A stretch of 64,000 bases of DNA from Streptomyces sp. NBC_00576 (GCF_036345175.1 NZ_CP107780.1:434001-498000), one strand, 5' to 3'. Positions 15,553 to 23,555 are shown, numbered from the stretch's first letter. Notes: generated by a model not told the origin, from the letters alone. Program-made: numbers and translations.

Positions 15553-15873
15553 GATCCGGCGCGCGCCACCACCGACTCCGGGTATGTCGCCACCGCGTTC
15601 GTCGCGCACAGCGCCCGGCTGCTCTCCGACGCGGCCCGCGAACTGGGCCACGCCGACGACGCCGAGCGGTACGCGGACCTGCACCGGCGTACCGCCGAGG
15701 CCGCCTGGCGCAAGTGGGGCGACCACGCCCGCACCACCCAGACCGGCTGTGCGCTCGCCCTCGAATTCGGCATCGCACCGGCCACCGAGCGCGCGGACGT
15801 GGGCAAGGCCCTCGCAGGTCTGGTGCGGGCCCGCGACGGACGCATCACCACCGGGTTCCTGGGCACCCCGCAC
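15553..15873 (+). pseudogene. GH78 alpha-L-rhamnosidase fragment
   Basis: About 107 codons resemble the (alpha/alpha)6 catalytic barrel of GH78 rhamnosidases. TTDSGYVATAFVAHSARLL, then DAERYADLHRRT, then TQTGCALALEFGI and finally GRITTGFLGTP appear in the order seen in full-length enzymes of roughly 900 or more residues. No start, signal peptide or C-terminal part is left. The fragment is flanked by pieces of unrelated genes in other frames. Confidence 0.75.
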
Positions 15874-15874
15874 C

Positions 15875-16168
15875 GCCGTCCTTGTCCTGAAGGGCGACAA
15901 CGTACTGCGGCCGCTCACCCTCGACTCCACGGCCGGCGAGTGGTTCGCCCACCCGACGGTCGGCCCCGCTCTGACGGCGGCGATGACATCCGGACTCACC
16001 AGGGAACAGGCCGATGGAGCCATGGAGGGAAACGACGGCGCGCTGCTCCTGCTGTCGTCCATGGCGATGCGCCAGTTCACCGGCTTCCTGCCCGCGCCGG
16101 TTCCCGATGAGGTGCTGGAGCAGCTCATGAGGATGAGCGAGGTGTACGCGGGGGCTGTCGGCGCCTGA
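15875..16168 (+). pseudogene. Gene 3' fragment, probably GH3 beta-glucosidase C-terminus
   Basis: The last 97 codons of a gene are preserved, ending at a TGA before a strong terminator. The text LTLDSTAGEWFAHPTVGPAL and MRQFTGFLPAPVPDEVLEQLM resembles the C-terminal extension that follows the fibronectin-like domain in some actinobacterial GH3 enzymes. The family assignment is tentative. No start codon or catalytic part precedes it, since the frame changes at about 15875 to that of the rhamnosidase piece. Confidence 0.5.
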
Positions 16169-16205
16169 GCCGTCGCGCCCGGTTCCGTACACTCGCCCAC
16201 AGACC

Positions 16206-16240
16206 GCGGCCCGCTGTTCCCTGACACGACAGCGGGCCGC
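16206..16240. terminator. Bidirectional terminator hairpin
   Basis: A perfect 12-bp inverted repeat (16206-16217 with 16229-16240) with an 11-base loop lies between the gene fragment ending at 16168 and the convergent esterase ending at 16268. It is suited to stop transcription from both sides. Confidence 0.8.
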
Positions 16241-16267
16241 TCCTCATATACGGGATGTAGGGGGGCG

Positions 16268-17188
16268 CTACCGCAGGGCGGCGGCCAAGAAGTCGAGTGA
16301 CTGCTCGACTCCGGGCAGTGCCGGGGTCCGGTTGAGGTGGCCGTGAGGCATGCCGGCGGCCACGTGGGTCGTCACCGCCACGTCGGATTCCGCCAACTGC
16401 CGCGCCAGGAGTGCACCGGAGGGACGGAGATCGTCGTATTCGGAGAGAAGGAGACGTACCGGTGGGAGGCCGTGCAGCGCGGCCGCTCCCGGCAGTGCGT
16501 CGCGCGGCAGGTCGGTGAGCCGGCCGACGTAGTTCTTCACCATGAACTCGATGCTGTCCGTGGTGAAGCGCATCGTCGGCGGCAGAGTGGCCATGTAGGC
16601 GGCTGTCGCAGCGTCCAGCGCCGGGACGGGGAAGTGCGCGAACGGATAGGCGAGCAGGAGGAGATCAGCCGGCCGCACCGCGTCGTCGCCGTCCCGAAGG
16701 GCCGCGGCCAGAGCCAGGGCCGCGCCCGCGCTCGCGCCGCCGAGGGCCAGGGTCCCGGCGTCGGCGGCCAGATCGGTTCGCAACCACTGCCACGCGGCGC
16801 ACACGTCGTCCAACGGAACGGGATAGCGGACACCGCCTGTGGCCAGCCGGTAGCCGACGGACACCACCACCGCCCGGGCCCGCACCGCCAGTTCGGAGGC
16901 CACCATGTGTGCCTCGGGCATGTTGAGGGTGCCGCCGAAGAAGCCGCCGCCGTGCAGCCACAGTACGGCCGTGGAGGCGGGATCCTGCGGGGTGTACGTC
17001 CGGACAGGCACCGGGCCGTGCGGTCCGGCGATCTCGCGGTTCTCGATGGTGACGTCGGGTTGGACCCACTCCGAGGGATCCTCCGCGAACTGGCGGAACC
17101 GCTCGGCGGCCTCCGGGTCCTCGATGTCGTCGAACGTGAGGTCGGCTATGAGGTGCAGTCGCTGCGCGAGGTAGGGATCCAGGGGCAT
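16268..17188 (-). CDS. Alpha/beta-hydrolase esterase (HSL family)
   Basis: This 306-residue cytoplasmic enzyme belongs to the hormone-sensitive-lipase-like carboxylesterases. The oxyanion-hole motif HGGG is at residues 79-82 and the nucleophile Ser153 is in GASAG. The Asp in SEYDDLRPSG (about 253) and the His in MPHGHLN (about 283) complete the triad. No signal peptide is seen. It would hydrolyse short acyl or acetyl esters; deacetylation of imported sugars is conceivable but unsupported. It appears intact although the genes on both sides are fragments. Confidence 0.88.
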   Translation of the reverse strand: MPLDPYLAQRLHLIADLTFDDIEDPEAAERFRQFAEDPSEWVQPDVTIENREIAGPHGPVPVRTYTPQDPASTAVLWLHGGGFFGGTLNMPEAHMVASELAVRARAVVVSVGYRLATGGVRYPVPLDDVCAAWQWLRTDLAADAGTLALGGASAGAALALAAALRDGDDAVRPADLLLLAYPFAHFPVPALDAATAAYMATLPPTMRFTTDSIEFMVKNYVGRLTDLPRDALPGAAALHGLPPVRLLLSEYDDLRPSGALLARQLAESDVAVTTHVAAGMPHGHLNRTPALPGVEQSLDFLAAALR

Positions 17189-17293
17189 GGTCGTCAGCTC
17201 TCTGTGAGGTCCGCGGACACAGGAAGGTCAGCCGGGGCGCGGGATCGTGGCCGGTCCCTGTCCGGTTGCCCCGGCCACGAGGAGATCAGGCCG

Positions 17294-17635
17294 TCACGCC
17301 GACTCCCGCACCTCCAGACGAATGTGCTGCTCGATCAGTTCCTCGGAGGCCTGCGTACCGGCGAGCGCGGCGGTCACGGAGTCCGCGTAGTGCTCGGCGA
17401 CGGCGGCGACGTCCTGGACGACCGTGGTCAGCGGTGGGCAGGCCACCGCCGAGGCGGGGCTGTTGTCGACGCCGATCACCGCGATGTCCCGGGGAGCTTG
17501 CAGGCCCAGATACTGCACACCGGCCAGCACAGCCATGGCGACCTCGTCGTTGAACGCGCAGATGCCGGTCACCGGGGGGCCCATGGCACGCCAGGCCCGG
17601 ACCGCGTCGGCCGCCCCGCTCGGTGTGAGCGGCAC
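17294..17635 (-). pseudogene. LacI-family regulator, C-terminal fragment
   Basis: The frame encodes only the last third of a LacI-type regulator (GICAFNDEVAMAVLAGVQYLG, then DIAVIGVDNSPASAVACPPLTTV). The helix-turn-helix, hinge and first sugar-binding lobe are missing. The gene is cut at about 17636-17642, exactly where the truncated ABC ATPase begins on the other strand. Full-length relatives have about 330-350 residues, against 113 or fewer here. Confidence 0.85.
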
Positions 17636-17641
17636 AGTCCG

Positions 17642-18439
17642 GACGTCTACCCGACCCGTGGCTTCCGCAAGCCCCCGACCACCGTCATCGAGGACGTGTC
17701 GTTCGTGGTCGGTCAGGCCGAGACGGTTGCCCTCGTGGGAGAGTCCGGCTCGGGAAAGACGACCATCGGCAGGGCGGTGCTGGGACTCACCCCGGTCAGC
17801 GGCGGACGCGTACTGCTCGACGGGCGGGACATCACCCGACTCACCGGCCGGGCCCGCCGACTGCTGTCCTACGATCTGCAGGCGATCTTCCAGAACCCGT
17901 ACGGGTCGCTCAACCCGGCGCTGCCCGTGGGCCGGACGCTGGCGGAACCCCTGCTCTCCGGTTCGACCCGATCACGCCAGGAAGTCCGCGATCACATCGC
18001 CGATCTGCTGCGCCGCGTGGGCCTGCCCGAGGACGCGGCCGACCGGTATCCGGCCCAGTTCAGCGGAGGTCAGCGCCAGCGCATCGCCATCGCCCGGGCG
18101 GTCGCCAGGCAACCCCGGCTCATCATCTGCGACGAGCCGACCAGCGCGCTCGACGTCACCACCCAGGCCGCCGCGCTGAGTCTCCTCGCCGAACTCCAGC
18201 ACACGCTGGGGTGCGCGTACCTGTTCATCACGCACGACCTCGCCGTAGTCAAGGAGTTCGCGGCACGCACCCTCGTACTGCAGCACGGACGCATCGTCGA
18301 GGAGGGCCGCAGCACCGACGTGTGCGACCGGCCGCAGCACGCGTACACCCGGCGCCTGGTGGCGGCCGCGCCCGTCCCCGACCCGATCCTGCAACGCAGT
18401 CGACGTCAGCAGCGGTTGGGGGTGAACGCGGCCATATGA
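17642..18439 (+). pseudogene. Dipeptide/oligopeptide-type ABC ATPase, 5'-truncated
   Basis: About 265 codons read as an OppF/DppF-type ATPase. Walker A is GESGSGKT, the signature is FSGGQRQR, Walker B is LIICDEPTSALD, and the C-terminal OppF-type tail PQHAYTRRLVAAAPVPDP is present. The first residues of the domain (DVYPTRGFRKPP) appear at 17642 without a start codon. GTG at 17696 after GAGGAC could initiate but would remove the first beta strand. The matching dppABCD partners are absent. The gene is most likely inactive, although the ATPase motifs themselves are intact. Confidence 0.8.
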
Positions 18440-18530
18440 CGGGGGGGTACGTCCCACGAGGCGGGCCGGCCAGGCCAGGGCGTTCAGTGGGTCGCCGGGC
18501 ACGCGTACGTGCGCGAACCGCATGTCTCGG

Positions 18531-19481
18531 TCAGCTCGCCTTGATCTTCGCGGCGTTGGCGGCCAGCCAGGCGTCGAAGCTCTTGAGCGCCGGGTTGAGT
18601 TCCCGCACCGTGTCCAGGTCGCGGGCGCCGGTGAACTCCTGGTCGAAGTCGCCGTAGTACTGGAACATGTTGCCGATCTCCTCGGCGCCCGGAAACTCGA
18701 GGGAACGGAAGACGTCGTAGGGCACCGACTGGAAGCGCACCGGCTCGCCGAGGGCGGCCTCGAACTTCGCCGCGTACTGCGCCCCGGTCAGATGGTCGCC
18801 GGCCAGGCCGACGGTCTCGCCGACGAACCGCTCGCCGCCCTTGAGGATGCCGAAAGCCGTCCGGCCGATGTCCTCGGCGTCCACGCCGGAGAGCAGCTTG
18901 CCCTCCGCCAGCGGCAGGGTCAGCGTCAGCACGCCGTCATCACCGCGCTGGGGACCCATCTGGGTCAGGAAGCCCTGGAAGAAGAAGGTGGTGTTCAGGA
19001 AGGTGGTGGGTACGCCGGCTTGGCTGAAGAGGTCGTTGGCCTCTCCCTTGGCGTCGAAGTGCGGCACGTTGTACTCGTCCTGGAGTACGGGCATCCGCTC
19101 GTCGTCGAGCGGCAGGAGGTCGCGGGTGTCCTCCAGTGTCGACCACACGACATGCTTCAGCTCCGCGGCCTTGGCGGCCCGTACCAGGACGTTGATCTCC
19201 TCGATCTCCTTGGCCGCCGAGCCGTGTGCCCAGAAGTTGGTGACCAGGAAGGCGCTGTAGGCACCTTCGAACGCCTTGTGCACGCTGGGCTCGTCGTAGA
19301 AGTCCGCCTGGACGACCTCGGCACCGAGCTCGGCCAGTTCCCTGGCGGCGGGTGAGGCGGGGTCGCGGGTCAGCGCGCGTACCGCGAAGCCCGAGTCGGG
19401 GTCGGCGAGGATCGCCCGCGCGGCACCGCCGCCCTGGGCACCCGTCGCTCCGGTGACTGCGATGACCTTTTGCTCACTCAT
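18531..19481 (-). CDS. NmrA-like NAD(P)-binding protein
   Basis: This 316-residue protein is an atypical short-chain-dehydrogenase-like member of the NmrA/HSCARG family. It has the Rossmann motif GATGAQGG near residues 10-17, a NmrA-type core (YSAFLVTNFWAHGSAAKEIEE) and lacks the YxxxK catalytic pair of true SDRs. Such proteins sense the NADPH/NADP ratio or act as quinone-type reductases. The start has GGAG upstream. Its promoter carries two MarR-type operators (19509-19553), so it belongs to the regulon of the MarR gene at 22612. Confidence 0.88.
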   Translation of the reverse strand: MSEQKVIAVTGATGAQGGGAARAILADPDSGFAVRALTRDPASPAARELAELGAEVVQADFYDEPSVHKAFEGAYSAFLVTNFWAHGSAAKEIEEINVLVRAAKAAELKHVVWSTLEDTRDLLPLDDERMPVLQDEYNVPHFDAKGEANDLFSQAGVPTTFLNTTFFFQGFLTQMGPQRGDDGVLTLTLPLAEGKLLSGVDAEDIGRTAFGILKGGERFVGETVGLAGDHLTGAQYAAKFEAALGEPVRFQSVPYDVFRSLEFPGAEEIGNMFQYYGDFDQEFTGARDLDTVRELNPALKSFDAWLAANAAKIKAS

Positions 19482-19508
19482 AGCTGGTGCTCCTACCCGA
19501 AGACTTTG

Positions 19509-19553
19509 GTTGATGCGTCTACAAATTTAACGCAGGCAAGATGACGCGTCAAC
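19509..19553 (-). promoter_or_regulatory. NmrA-like gene promoter with two MarR-type operators
   Basis: On the minus strand TTGACG (19552-19547), a 17-bp spacer and TAAATT (19529-19524) form an excellent promoter for the gene at 19481. Operator ATGACGCGTCAAC (19541-19553) covers the -35 box and GTTGATGCGTCTAC (19509-19522) covers the expected start point near 19516. Both match the palindrome repeated at 20008, 22578 and 23184. Confidence 0.75.
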
Positions 19554-19566
19554 TTTTGGAGGGAGG

Positions 19567-19983
19567 TCAGCGACGCGGGGGATTCGCGCGTGGCCTGATG
19601 ACGGCATTCGGCAAGGCGGGCGCAGCAAGGCGGCCTCCCGGGTATTCCTCGATGCCGCCGAAGCGCTCGGACGAGGCCTCCCAGTCCTCTCGGGCCCGGA
19701 CGATGTCCTCATGGTCGCGTCCGATGAAGTTCCACCACATGACGATCTCCTCCTCGAACGGAGTGCCGCCGAGCAGGATCGTCCGCGCCGGACCGTCCGA
19801 CTCGTTCACCAACGTCAGGGTGTCGATGCCCGGGTGGACATAACCCAGCTCCGCCGGGCTCAACAGCGTGTCGGCCACGCGGACGTTCCCGCTGTCCACG
19901 ACCCGGGGCGCCTCGGCCGGCTGCCTCTCGTCGACCAGCGCTCCACACGCCACCGCCAGAGACTCGAGTTCCACGCTGCTCAC
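19567..19983 (-). CDS. Pirin C-terminal half (truncated)
   Basis: The encoded 138 residues correspond to the C-terminal cupin of pirins (LLGGTPFEEEIVMWWNFIGR, then EDIVRAREDWE). The N-terminal cupin with the metal-binding His/Glu set is missing, and full pirins have about 300 residues. GTG at 19983 has GGAAGG upstream and is the best start. An earlier GTG at 20016 lies inside the operator at 20008-20023. It may be a decayed pirin gene or an expressed half-domain. Its neighbours belong to the redox cluster and the adjacent operator could control it. Confidence 0.6.
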   Translation of the reverse strand: MSSVELESLAVACGALVDERQPAEAPRVVDSGNVRVADTLLSPAELGYVHPGIDTLTLVNESDGPARTILLGGTPFEEEIVMWWNFIGRDHEDIVRAREDWEASSERFGGIEEYPGGRLAAPALPNAVIRPRANPPRR

Positions 19984-20007
19984 CGGGACCACCCTTCCAT
20001 CCACTTC

Positions 20008-20028
20008 AGTTGTCACATCAACTACAAT
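20008..20028 (+). promoter_or_regulatory. MarR-type operator and -10 box of the AhpD-like gene
   Basis: AGTTGTCACATCAACT (20008-20023) is an imperfect palindrome of the MarR operator type. It is directly followed by TACAAT (20023-20028), a near-consensus -10 box for the gene at 20110. The operator fills the spacer between the -10 and the expected -35 region near 20000, a typical repressor position. Confidence 0.65.
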
Positions 20029-20109
20029 GCCATGAACGGTACGACAGTCGCCACAGCATGCGTATGACTAGCAGGGGGAAGCCATGGACGACCCCTGAAG
20101 GAGGCCAGA

Positions 20110-20673
20110 GTGAGCAGCCGTACACCGGGAGCCGCGCCCCGGAGGATCTTCATCGACAAGCAGAGCCCCCGGGCCTTCCGCGCTCTGACGCAGACCTCTG
20201 AAGCGGTCCACGCGGTCGCCGCCGACGCCGGGCTGGACCGCACCGTCATGGAACTGGTCAACCTCCGTGTGTCGCAGATGAACGGCTGCGCCTTCTGCCT
20301 CGACACCCACACCAAGGCGGCCATACGCGCGGGCGAGTCGGCACAGCGGCTGGGAGTACTGGCCGCCTGGCGGGACACCGAGGTGTTCACCCCTCTGGAA
20401 CGCGCGGCCCTGGCACTGGCCGAGGCGACGACCGACCCGACCGACGCCCTCGCACAGGAATCCGCCTACGGGGCCGCTCGCGATGAACTCACGGACGACC
20501 AGATCTCCGCGGTGATCTGGGGAGCGATCACGATGAACGCGTTCAACCGGCTCTCGATCATGAGCAAGCATCCGGTGCGCGCGACGCGAACGGCCTCTCC
20601 GAACGGGGCGCCCGGATCCGGCGACCTCACCGCGAGCGAGGAAGCAGGCGGGCGGGAAGCGGCCGCCCGGTAG
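20110..20673 (+). CDS. AhpD-like carboxymuconolactone decarboxylase family protein
   Basis: This 187-residue protein has the alkylhydroperoxidase AhpD core. The redox CxxC pair Cys60/Cys63 stands in NGCAFCLDTHT with His67, and the helix ERAALALAEATT is typical. Members reduce peroxides or disulfides, and some act on quinones or lactones. GTG at 20110 follows a perfect AAGGAGG. The last 35 residues are disordered and Ala/Gly/Glu-rich. It starts a likely operon with the luciferase-like, F420-reductase-like and MarR genes and carries a MarR-type operator in its promoter. Confidence 0.9.
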   Translation: MSSRTPGAAPRRIFIDKQSPRAFRALTQTSEAVHAVAADAGLDRTVMELVNLRVSQMNGCAFCLDTHTKAAIRAGESAQRLGVLAAWRDTEVFTPLERAALALAEATTDPTDALAQESAYGAARDELTDDQISAVIWGAITMNAFNRLSIMSKHPVRATRTASPNGAPGSGDLTASEEAGGREAAAR

Positions 20674-20683
20674 GTACCGCACG

Positions 20684-20713
20684 CACGGGCGCCACACACA
20701 CGGGCGCCACACA
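20684..20713 (+). repeat. 15-bp perfect tandem duplication
   Basis: CACGGGCGCCACACA is present twice head-to-tail (20684-20698 and 20699-20713) in the 143-base gap between the AhpD-like and luciferase-like genes. No further function is visible. Confidence 0.8.
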
Positions 20714-20816
20714 GGTGTGACGGATACCCGTACCGAGCCCGCGCGTTCCGCTCCCCTCTCCCCCTCCCCCATGCCACCACCATTGGTTTGCCAACTACTC
20801 GCGAAGGAACCCACCC

Positions 20817-21848
20817 ATGTCTGATCTCGTCTTCGGTCTGGACACCTTCGGCGACGTGCCGGAGGACGACTCCGGCGCCCTCGTGTCCGACGCGACGGCC
20901 ATCCGCCAGGTCGTCGAGGAGGCCGTTCTCGCGGATGAGACCGGCGTCGACGTCCTCGCCCTCGGCGAGCACCACCGTCCGGAGTTCGCCATCTCGACTC
21001 CGGAGACGGTGCTCGCCGGCATCGCCACGCGTACCAGCCGTATCCGTCTGGCGTCGGGCGTGACCGTACTGAGTTCCGACGATCCGGTCCGCGTGTTCCA
21101 GCGGTTCGCGACCGTGGACGCCCTCTCCAACGGCCGGGCCGAGGTCATTCTCGGGCGCGGCTCCTTCACCGAGTCGTTCCCGCTGTTCGGATACGACCTG
21201 AGCGACTACGACGTGCTGTTCGAGGAGAAGATCGAGCTCTTCGCGAAACTGCTTGAGGAGAAGCCCGTCACCTGGAGCGGCACCACGCGGGCATCGCTCG
21301 ACAACGCCGACGTCTTCCCGAAGACCGAGTCCGGGCACCTGACCACCTGGGTCGGCGTCGGCGGTTCACCGCAGTCAGTGATCCGCACCGCGCGCTACGG
21401 GTTTCCGCTCATGATCGCCATCATCGGCGGCACCCCGGAACGTTTCGCGCCCTACGTCGACCTCTACCAACGCGCCGCCGCGGAGTTCGGCACGACCGCT
21501 CATCCGGTCGGGATGCACTCGCCGGGGTTCATCGCCGACACGGACGAGGAGGCCCGGGAGCGGCACTGGCCCCGCTACCGGGTCATCCGTGACCGCATCG
21601 GCGCGCTGCGCGGCTGGCCGCCGGTCCGCCGGGAGGAGTACGAACGCGAGATCGCACACGGCTCCCTCTACATCGGCTCGCCCGAGACGGTCGCCCGCAA
21701 GATCGCCGCCGCCGTCCAGGCACTCGGCGTCGGCCGGTTCGACCTCATCTACACCTCGGGATCAATGCCGATCGGCCCGCGACTGCGCGCGGTCGAGTTG
21801 TACGGCACGAAGGTGATCCCGATGGTCCGCGACATCCTCGCCGGCTGA
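20817..21848 (+). CDS. Luciferase-like (LLM) flavin-dependent oxidoreductase
   Basis: This 343-residue enzyme has the bacterial-luciferase TIM-barrel fold. Characteristic stretches are LALGEHHRPEFAISTP, RIRLASGVTVLSSDDPVRVFQ, VDALSNGRAEVILGRGSF and SPETVARKIAAAVQALGVGRFDL. LLM enzymes use FMNH2 or F420 to oxidise or reduce organic substrates. It follows the AhpD-like gene on the same strand and precedes an F420-reductase-like gene, suggesting joint redox chemistry on a toxic aromatic or quinone. AAGGA precedes the ATG at 20817. The substrate is unknown. Confidence 0.9.
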   Translation: MSDLVFGLDTFGDVPEDDSGALVSDATAIRQVVEEAVLADETGVDVLALGEHHRPEFAISTPETVLAGIATRTSRIRLASGVTVLSSDDPVRVFQRFATVDALSNGRAEVILGRGSFTESFPLFGYDLSDYDVLFEEKIELFAKLLEEKPVTWSGTTRASLDNADVFPKTESGHLTTWVGVGGSPQSVIRTARYGFPLMIAIIGGTPERFAPYVDLYQRAAAEFGTTAHPVGMHSPGFIADTDEEARERHWPRYRVIRDRIGALRGWPPVRREEYEREIAHGSLYIGSPETVARKIAAAVQALGVGRFDLIYTSGSMPIGPRLRAVELYGTKVIPMVRDILAG

Positions 21849-21868
21849 CGCCGCGAACGGAGAAGACA

Positions 21869-22606
21869 ATGGACACCACAGCCGCGGGCACCGTCGGCAT
21901 CCTGGGTGCGGGAAAAGTCGGCACCGTGCTGGCACGGCTGGCCCTGGCAGCCGGCTACCGCGTGCTCATCGCCGGATCCGGCGACCCCGCCAAGATCGCC
22001 CTCACCACAGAGGTGCTCACCCCCGGCGCGGTCCCGGTCACCGCCACGCAGGCCGCCGCGCAGGCGGACGTCACCGTTCTGGCCCTTCCCCTCGGCAAGT
22101 ACCGCACCATTCCGGCCGAAGCGCTACGGGGCGCACTCGTCATCGACGCGATGAACTACTGGTGGGAGGTCGACGGTATCCGCGAGGACCTCACCGACCC
22201 GTACACCTCGTCGAGCGAGATCGTGCAGGAACACCTGTCCGGAGCACGCGTGGTCAAGGCCTTCAATCACATGGGCTACCACGATCTCGAGGACGGGGCC
22301 CGGCCCTCGGGTACGCCGGGACGCAAGGCGATCGCCATCGCCGGTGACGATCAGGACGACCTCGCCACCGTCACGCGGCTCGTCGACGACTTCGGCTTCG
22401 ACCCTGTCATCGCCGGACCGCTCGGCGAAGGCGTACGGCTGGAACCGGGCACAGAGCCCTTCGGCGCCAACGTCAGAGCCGAGGAACTGCGCGCGATGCT
22501 CGACCGCTTCCCGGAATCAGCGCGCGGACGTACCGTCATCAGTGCGCGGGCCGCAGAACATCCGCGGCGACTGTCAGATGACGCGTCAACAAGTCGACTA
22601 CAGTAG
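21869..22606 (+). CDS. NADPH-dependent F420-reductase-like oxidoreductase
   Basis: This 245-residue protein carries an N-terminal Rossmann motif (GILGAGKVGTVLARLALAAGY) and the family pattern VTVLALPLGKYRTIP and VVKAFNHMGYHDLED of F420H2:NADP oxidoreductase-like (Fno-like) proteins. It may supply reduced cofactor to the preceding luciferase-like enzyme or act itself as a reductase. The ribosome site GGAGAAG lies 5 bases before ATG, 20 bases after the previous stop. Its last 10 codons overlap the promoter/operator of the following MarR gene. Confidence 0.85.
   Translation: MDTTAAGTVGILGAGKVGTVLARLALAAGYRVLIAGSGDPAKIALTTEVLTPGAVPVTATQAAAQADVTVLALPLGKYRTIPAEALRGALVIDAMNYWWEVDGIREDLTDPYTSSSEIVQEHLSGARVVKAFNHMGYHDLEDGARPSGTPGRKAIAIAGDDQDDLATVTRLVDDFGFDPVIAGPLGEGVRLEPGTEPFGANVRAEELRAMLDRFPESARGRTVISARAAEHPRRLSDDASTSRLQ
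22576..22604 (+). promoter_or_regulatory. MarR gene promoter with operator; transcript probably leaderless
   Basis: The palindrome ATGACGCGTCAAC (22578-22590) lies inside the 3' end of the preceding gene, and TACAGT (22599-22604) is a good -10 box. Seven bases after it comes the A of the ATG at 22612. No Shine-Dalgarno sequence is seen, so the MarR mRNA would start at or next to its initiation codon. The operator sits over the -35/spacer region and implies autorepression. Confidence 0.6.
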
Positions 22607-22611
22607 CGCAT

Positions 22612-23079
22612 ATGGCAGATACATCACGCTGGCTCACCGACGCGGAGCAACACGCCTGGCGCAGCTTCGTACGGGTGCAGGACAAGCTCGTCGGCCGGCT
22701 GGGCCGCGAGGTGCAGGCCGAGTCGGGCCTGTCCAGCGCCGATTACGGGGTACTCGTCCACCTCACCGAGGTTCCCGGAGGGAGGCTGCGCGTACTGGAG
22801 CTGGCCAGGGCCGTGGAGTGGGAGAAGAGCCGGATGTCCCACCACCTCAACCGGATGGCCAAGCGCGGCCTGATCGTCCGTGAGGACTGCCCCACCGACG
22901 CACGCGTGGCGTTCGTCGCCGTCACGCCCGTCGGCCGTGATGCCCTCGCAACCGCAGCTCCCCGCCACGTCGAAGCGGTCCGCCGCCTGTTCATTGACCC
23001 GCTCACGCCGGCAGAGCTAGCCATGCTCGCCCAGATCTCCAACCGCATCCTCGAGCAGTTGGAGAAGGACTGCGACTGA
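22612..23079 (+). CDS. MarR-family transcriptional repressor
   Basis: This 155-residue winged-helix regulator has the MarR DNA-binding core (LRVLELARAVEWEKSRMSHHLNRMAKRGLIVREDCPTD split over helix 3, helix 4 and the wing) with flanking dimerisation helices. It is the only regulator in the 18.5-25 kb redox cluster and its own promoter bears the same palindrome as three neighbouring promoters, so it is the probable repressor of that regulon. Cys residues near the wing (EDCPTD) and at the C-terminus (KDCD) could react with quinones or electrophiles, by analogy with redox-sensing MarR proteins; this is inference. Confidence 0.88.
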   Translation: MADTSRWLTDAEQHAWRSFVRVQDKLVGRLGREVQAESGLSSADYGVLVHLTEVPGGRLRVLELARAVEWEKSRMSHHLNRMAKRGLIVREDCPTDARVAFVAVTPVGRDALATAAPRHVEAVRRLFIDPLTPAELAMLAQISNRILEQLEKDCD

Positions 23080-23183
23080 GCAGCACGGTAGGCGGCCACG
23101 GCGAACGACTCGAATCCGCTCGGCGAAGCGTTGGCCCCCGCCCTGTGCAAGGAATACGTCCGACTCAGGCCGCTCAATCATAG

Positions 23184-23214
23184 GTTGACACATCAACTTG
23201 AGCTTGGGTATTTT
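23184..23214 (+). promoter_or_regulatory. Promoter and MarR-type operator of the GNAT gene
   Basis: GTTGACACATCAAC (23184-23197) is the best-conserved copy of the operator. It overlaps a consensus -35 TTGACA (23185-23190), followed after 18 bp by TATTTT (23209-23214). Transcription would start near 23221, leaving a 25-base leader with AAGGAGG before the GTG at 23247. Confidence 0.8.
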
Positions 23215-23246
23215 GTGGACGTAACAACATTCTCCAAGGAGGACAA

Positions 23247-23555
23247 GTGACAGCCAAGGTGGTCGACGTTCCCGAGGCCCGCCGCTATGAGGCCAGGGTG
23301 GACGGGTGGTCGGAGGTCGCGGGCTTCTCGCAGTACCTCCGCACACCGGAGCTGATCGCCTTCCTGCATACGGAGGTGGCTCCGGAGTTCGAGGGCCGGG
23401 GGGTCGGTTCGGCGCTGGTTCGGACCTCCCTCGACGAGGCACGCACCGCAGGACTGCGCGTGCTGGCCACCTGTCCCTTCTACGCAGCCTGGATCGGCCG
23501 CCACCCCGAGTACGCCGATCTGCTGTACCAGGCCCGGAGCAAGGTCAGCGACTGA
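23247..23555 (+). CDS. Small GNAT-family N-acetyltransferase
   Basis: This 102-residue protein is of the YjdJ-type mini-GNAT group. The acetyl-CoA loop is EFEGRGVGSALVRTSLDEAR, and VLATCPFYAAWIGRHPEYADLL is the typical C-terminal segment. GTG at 23247 is preceded by AAGGAGG. The acceptor is unknown. It is first in a probable operon with the Fer4/CDGSH protein and the quinone reductase, controlled by the MarR-type operator at 23184. Confidence 0.88.
   Translation: MTAKVVDVPEARRYEARVDGWSEVAGFSQYLRTPELIAFLHTEVAPEFEGRGVGSALVRTSLDEARTAGLRVLATCPFYAAWIGRHPEYADLLYQARSKVSD

Noticed and set aside
16337..17641. N-terminal extension of the truncated ABC ATPase into the esterase region
   Set aside because: The extension is antisense to the esterase and LacI fragment and is unlike any ABC protein; homology begins at 17642.
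15200..18500. Insertion sequence or prophage as cause of the decayed genes
   Set aside because: No transposase, integrase or terminal inverted repeats were found around the fragments.
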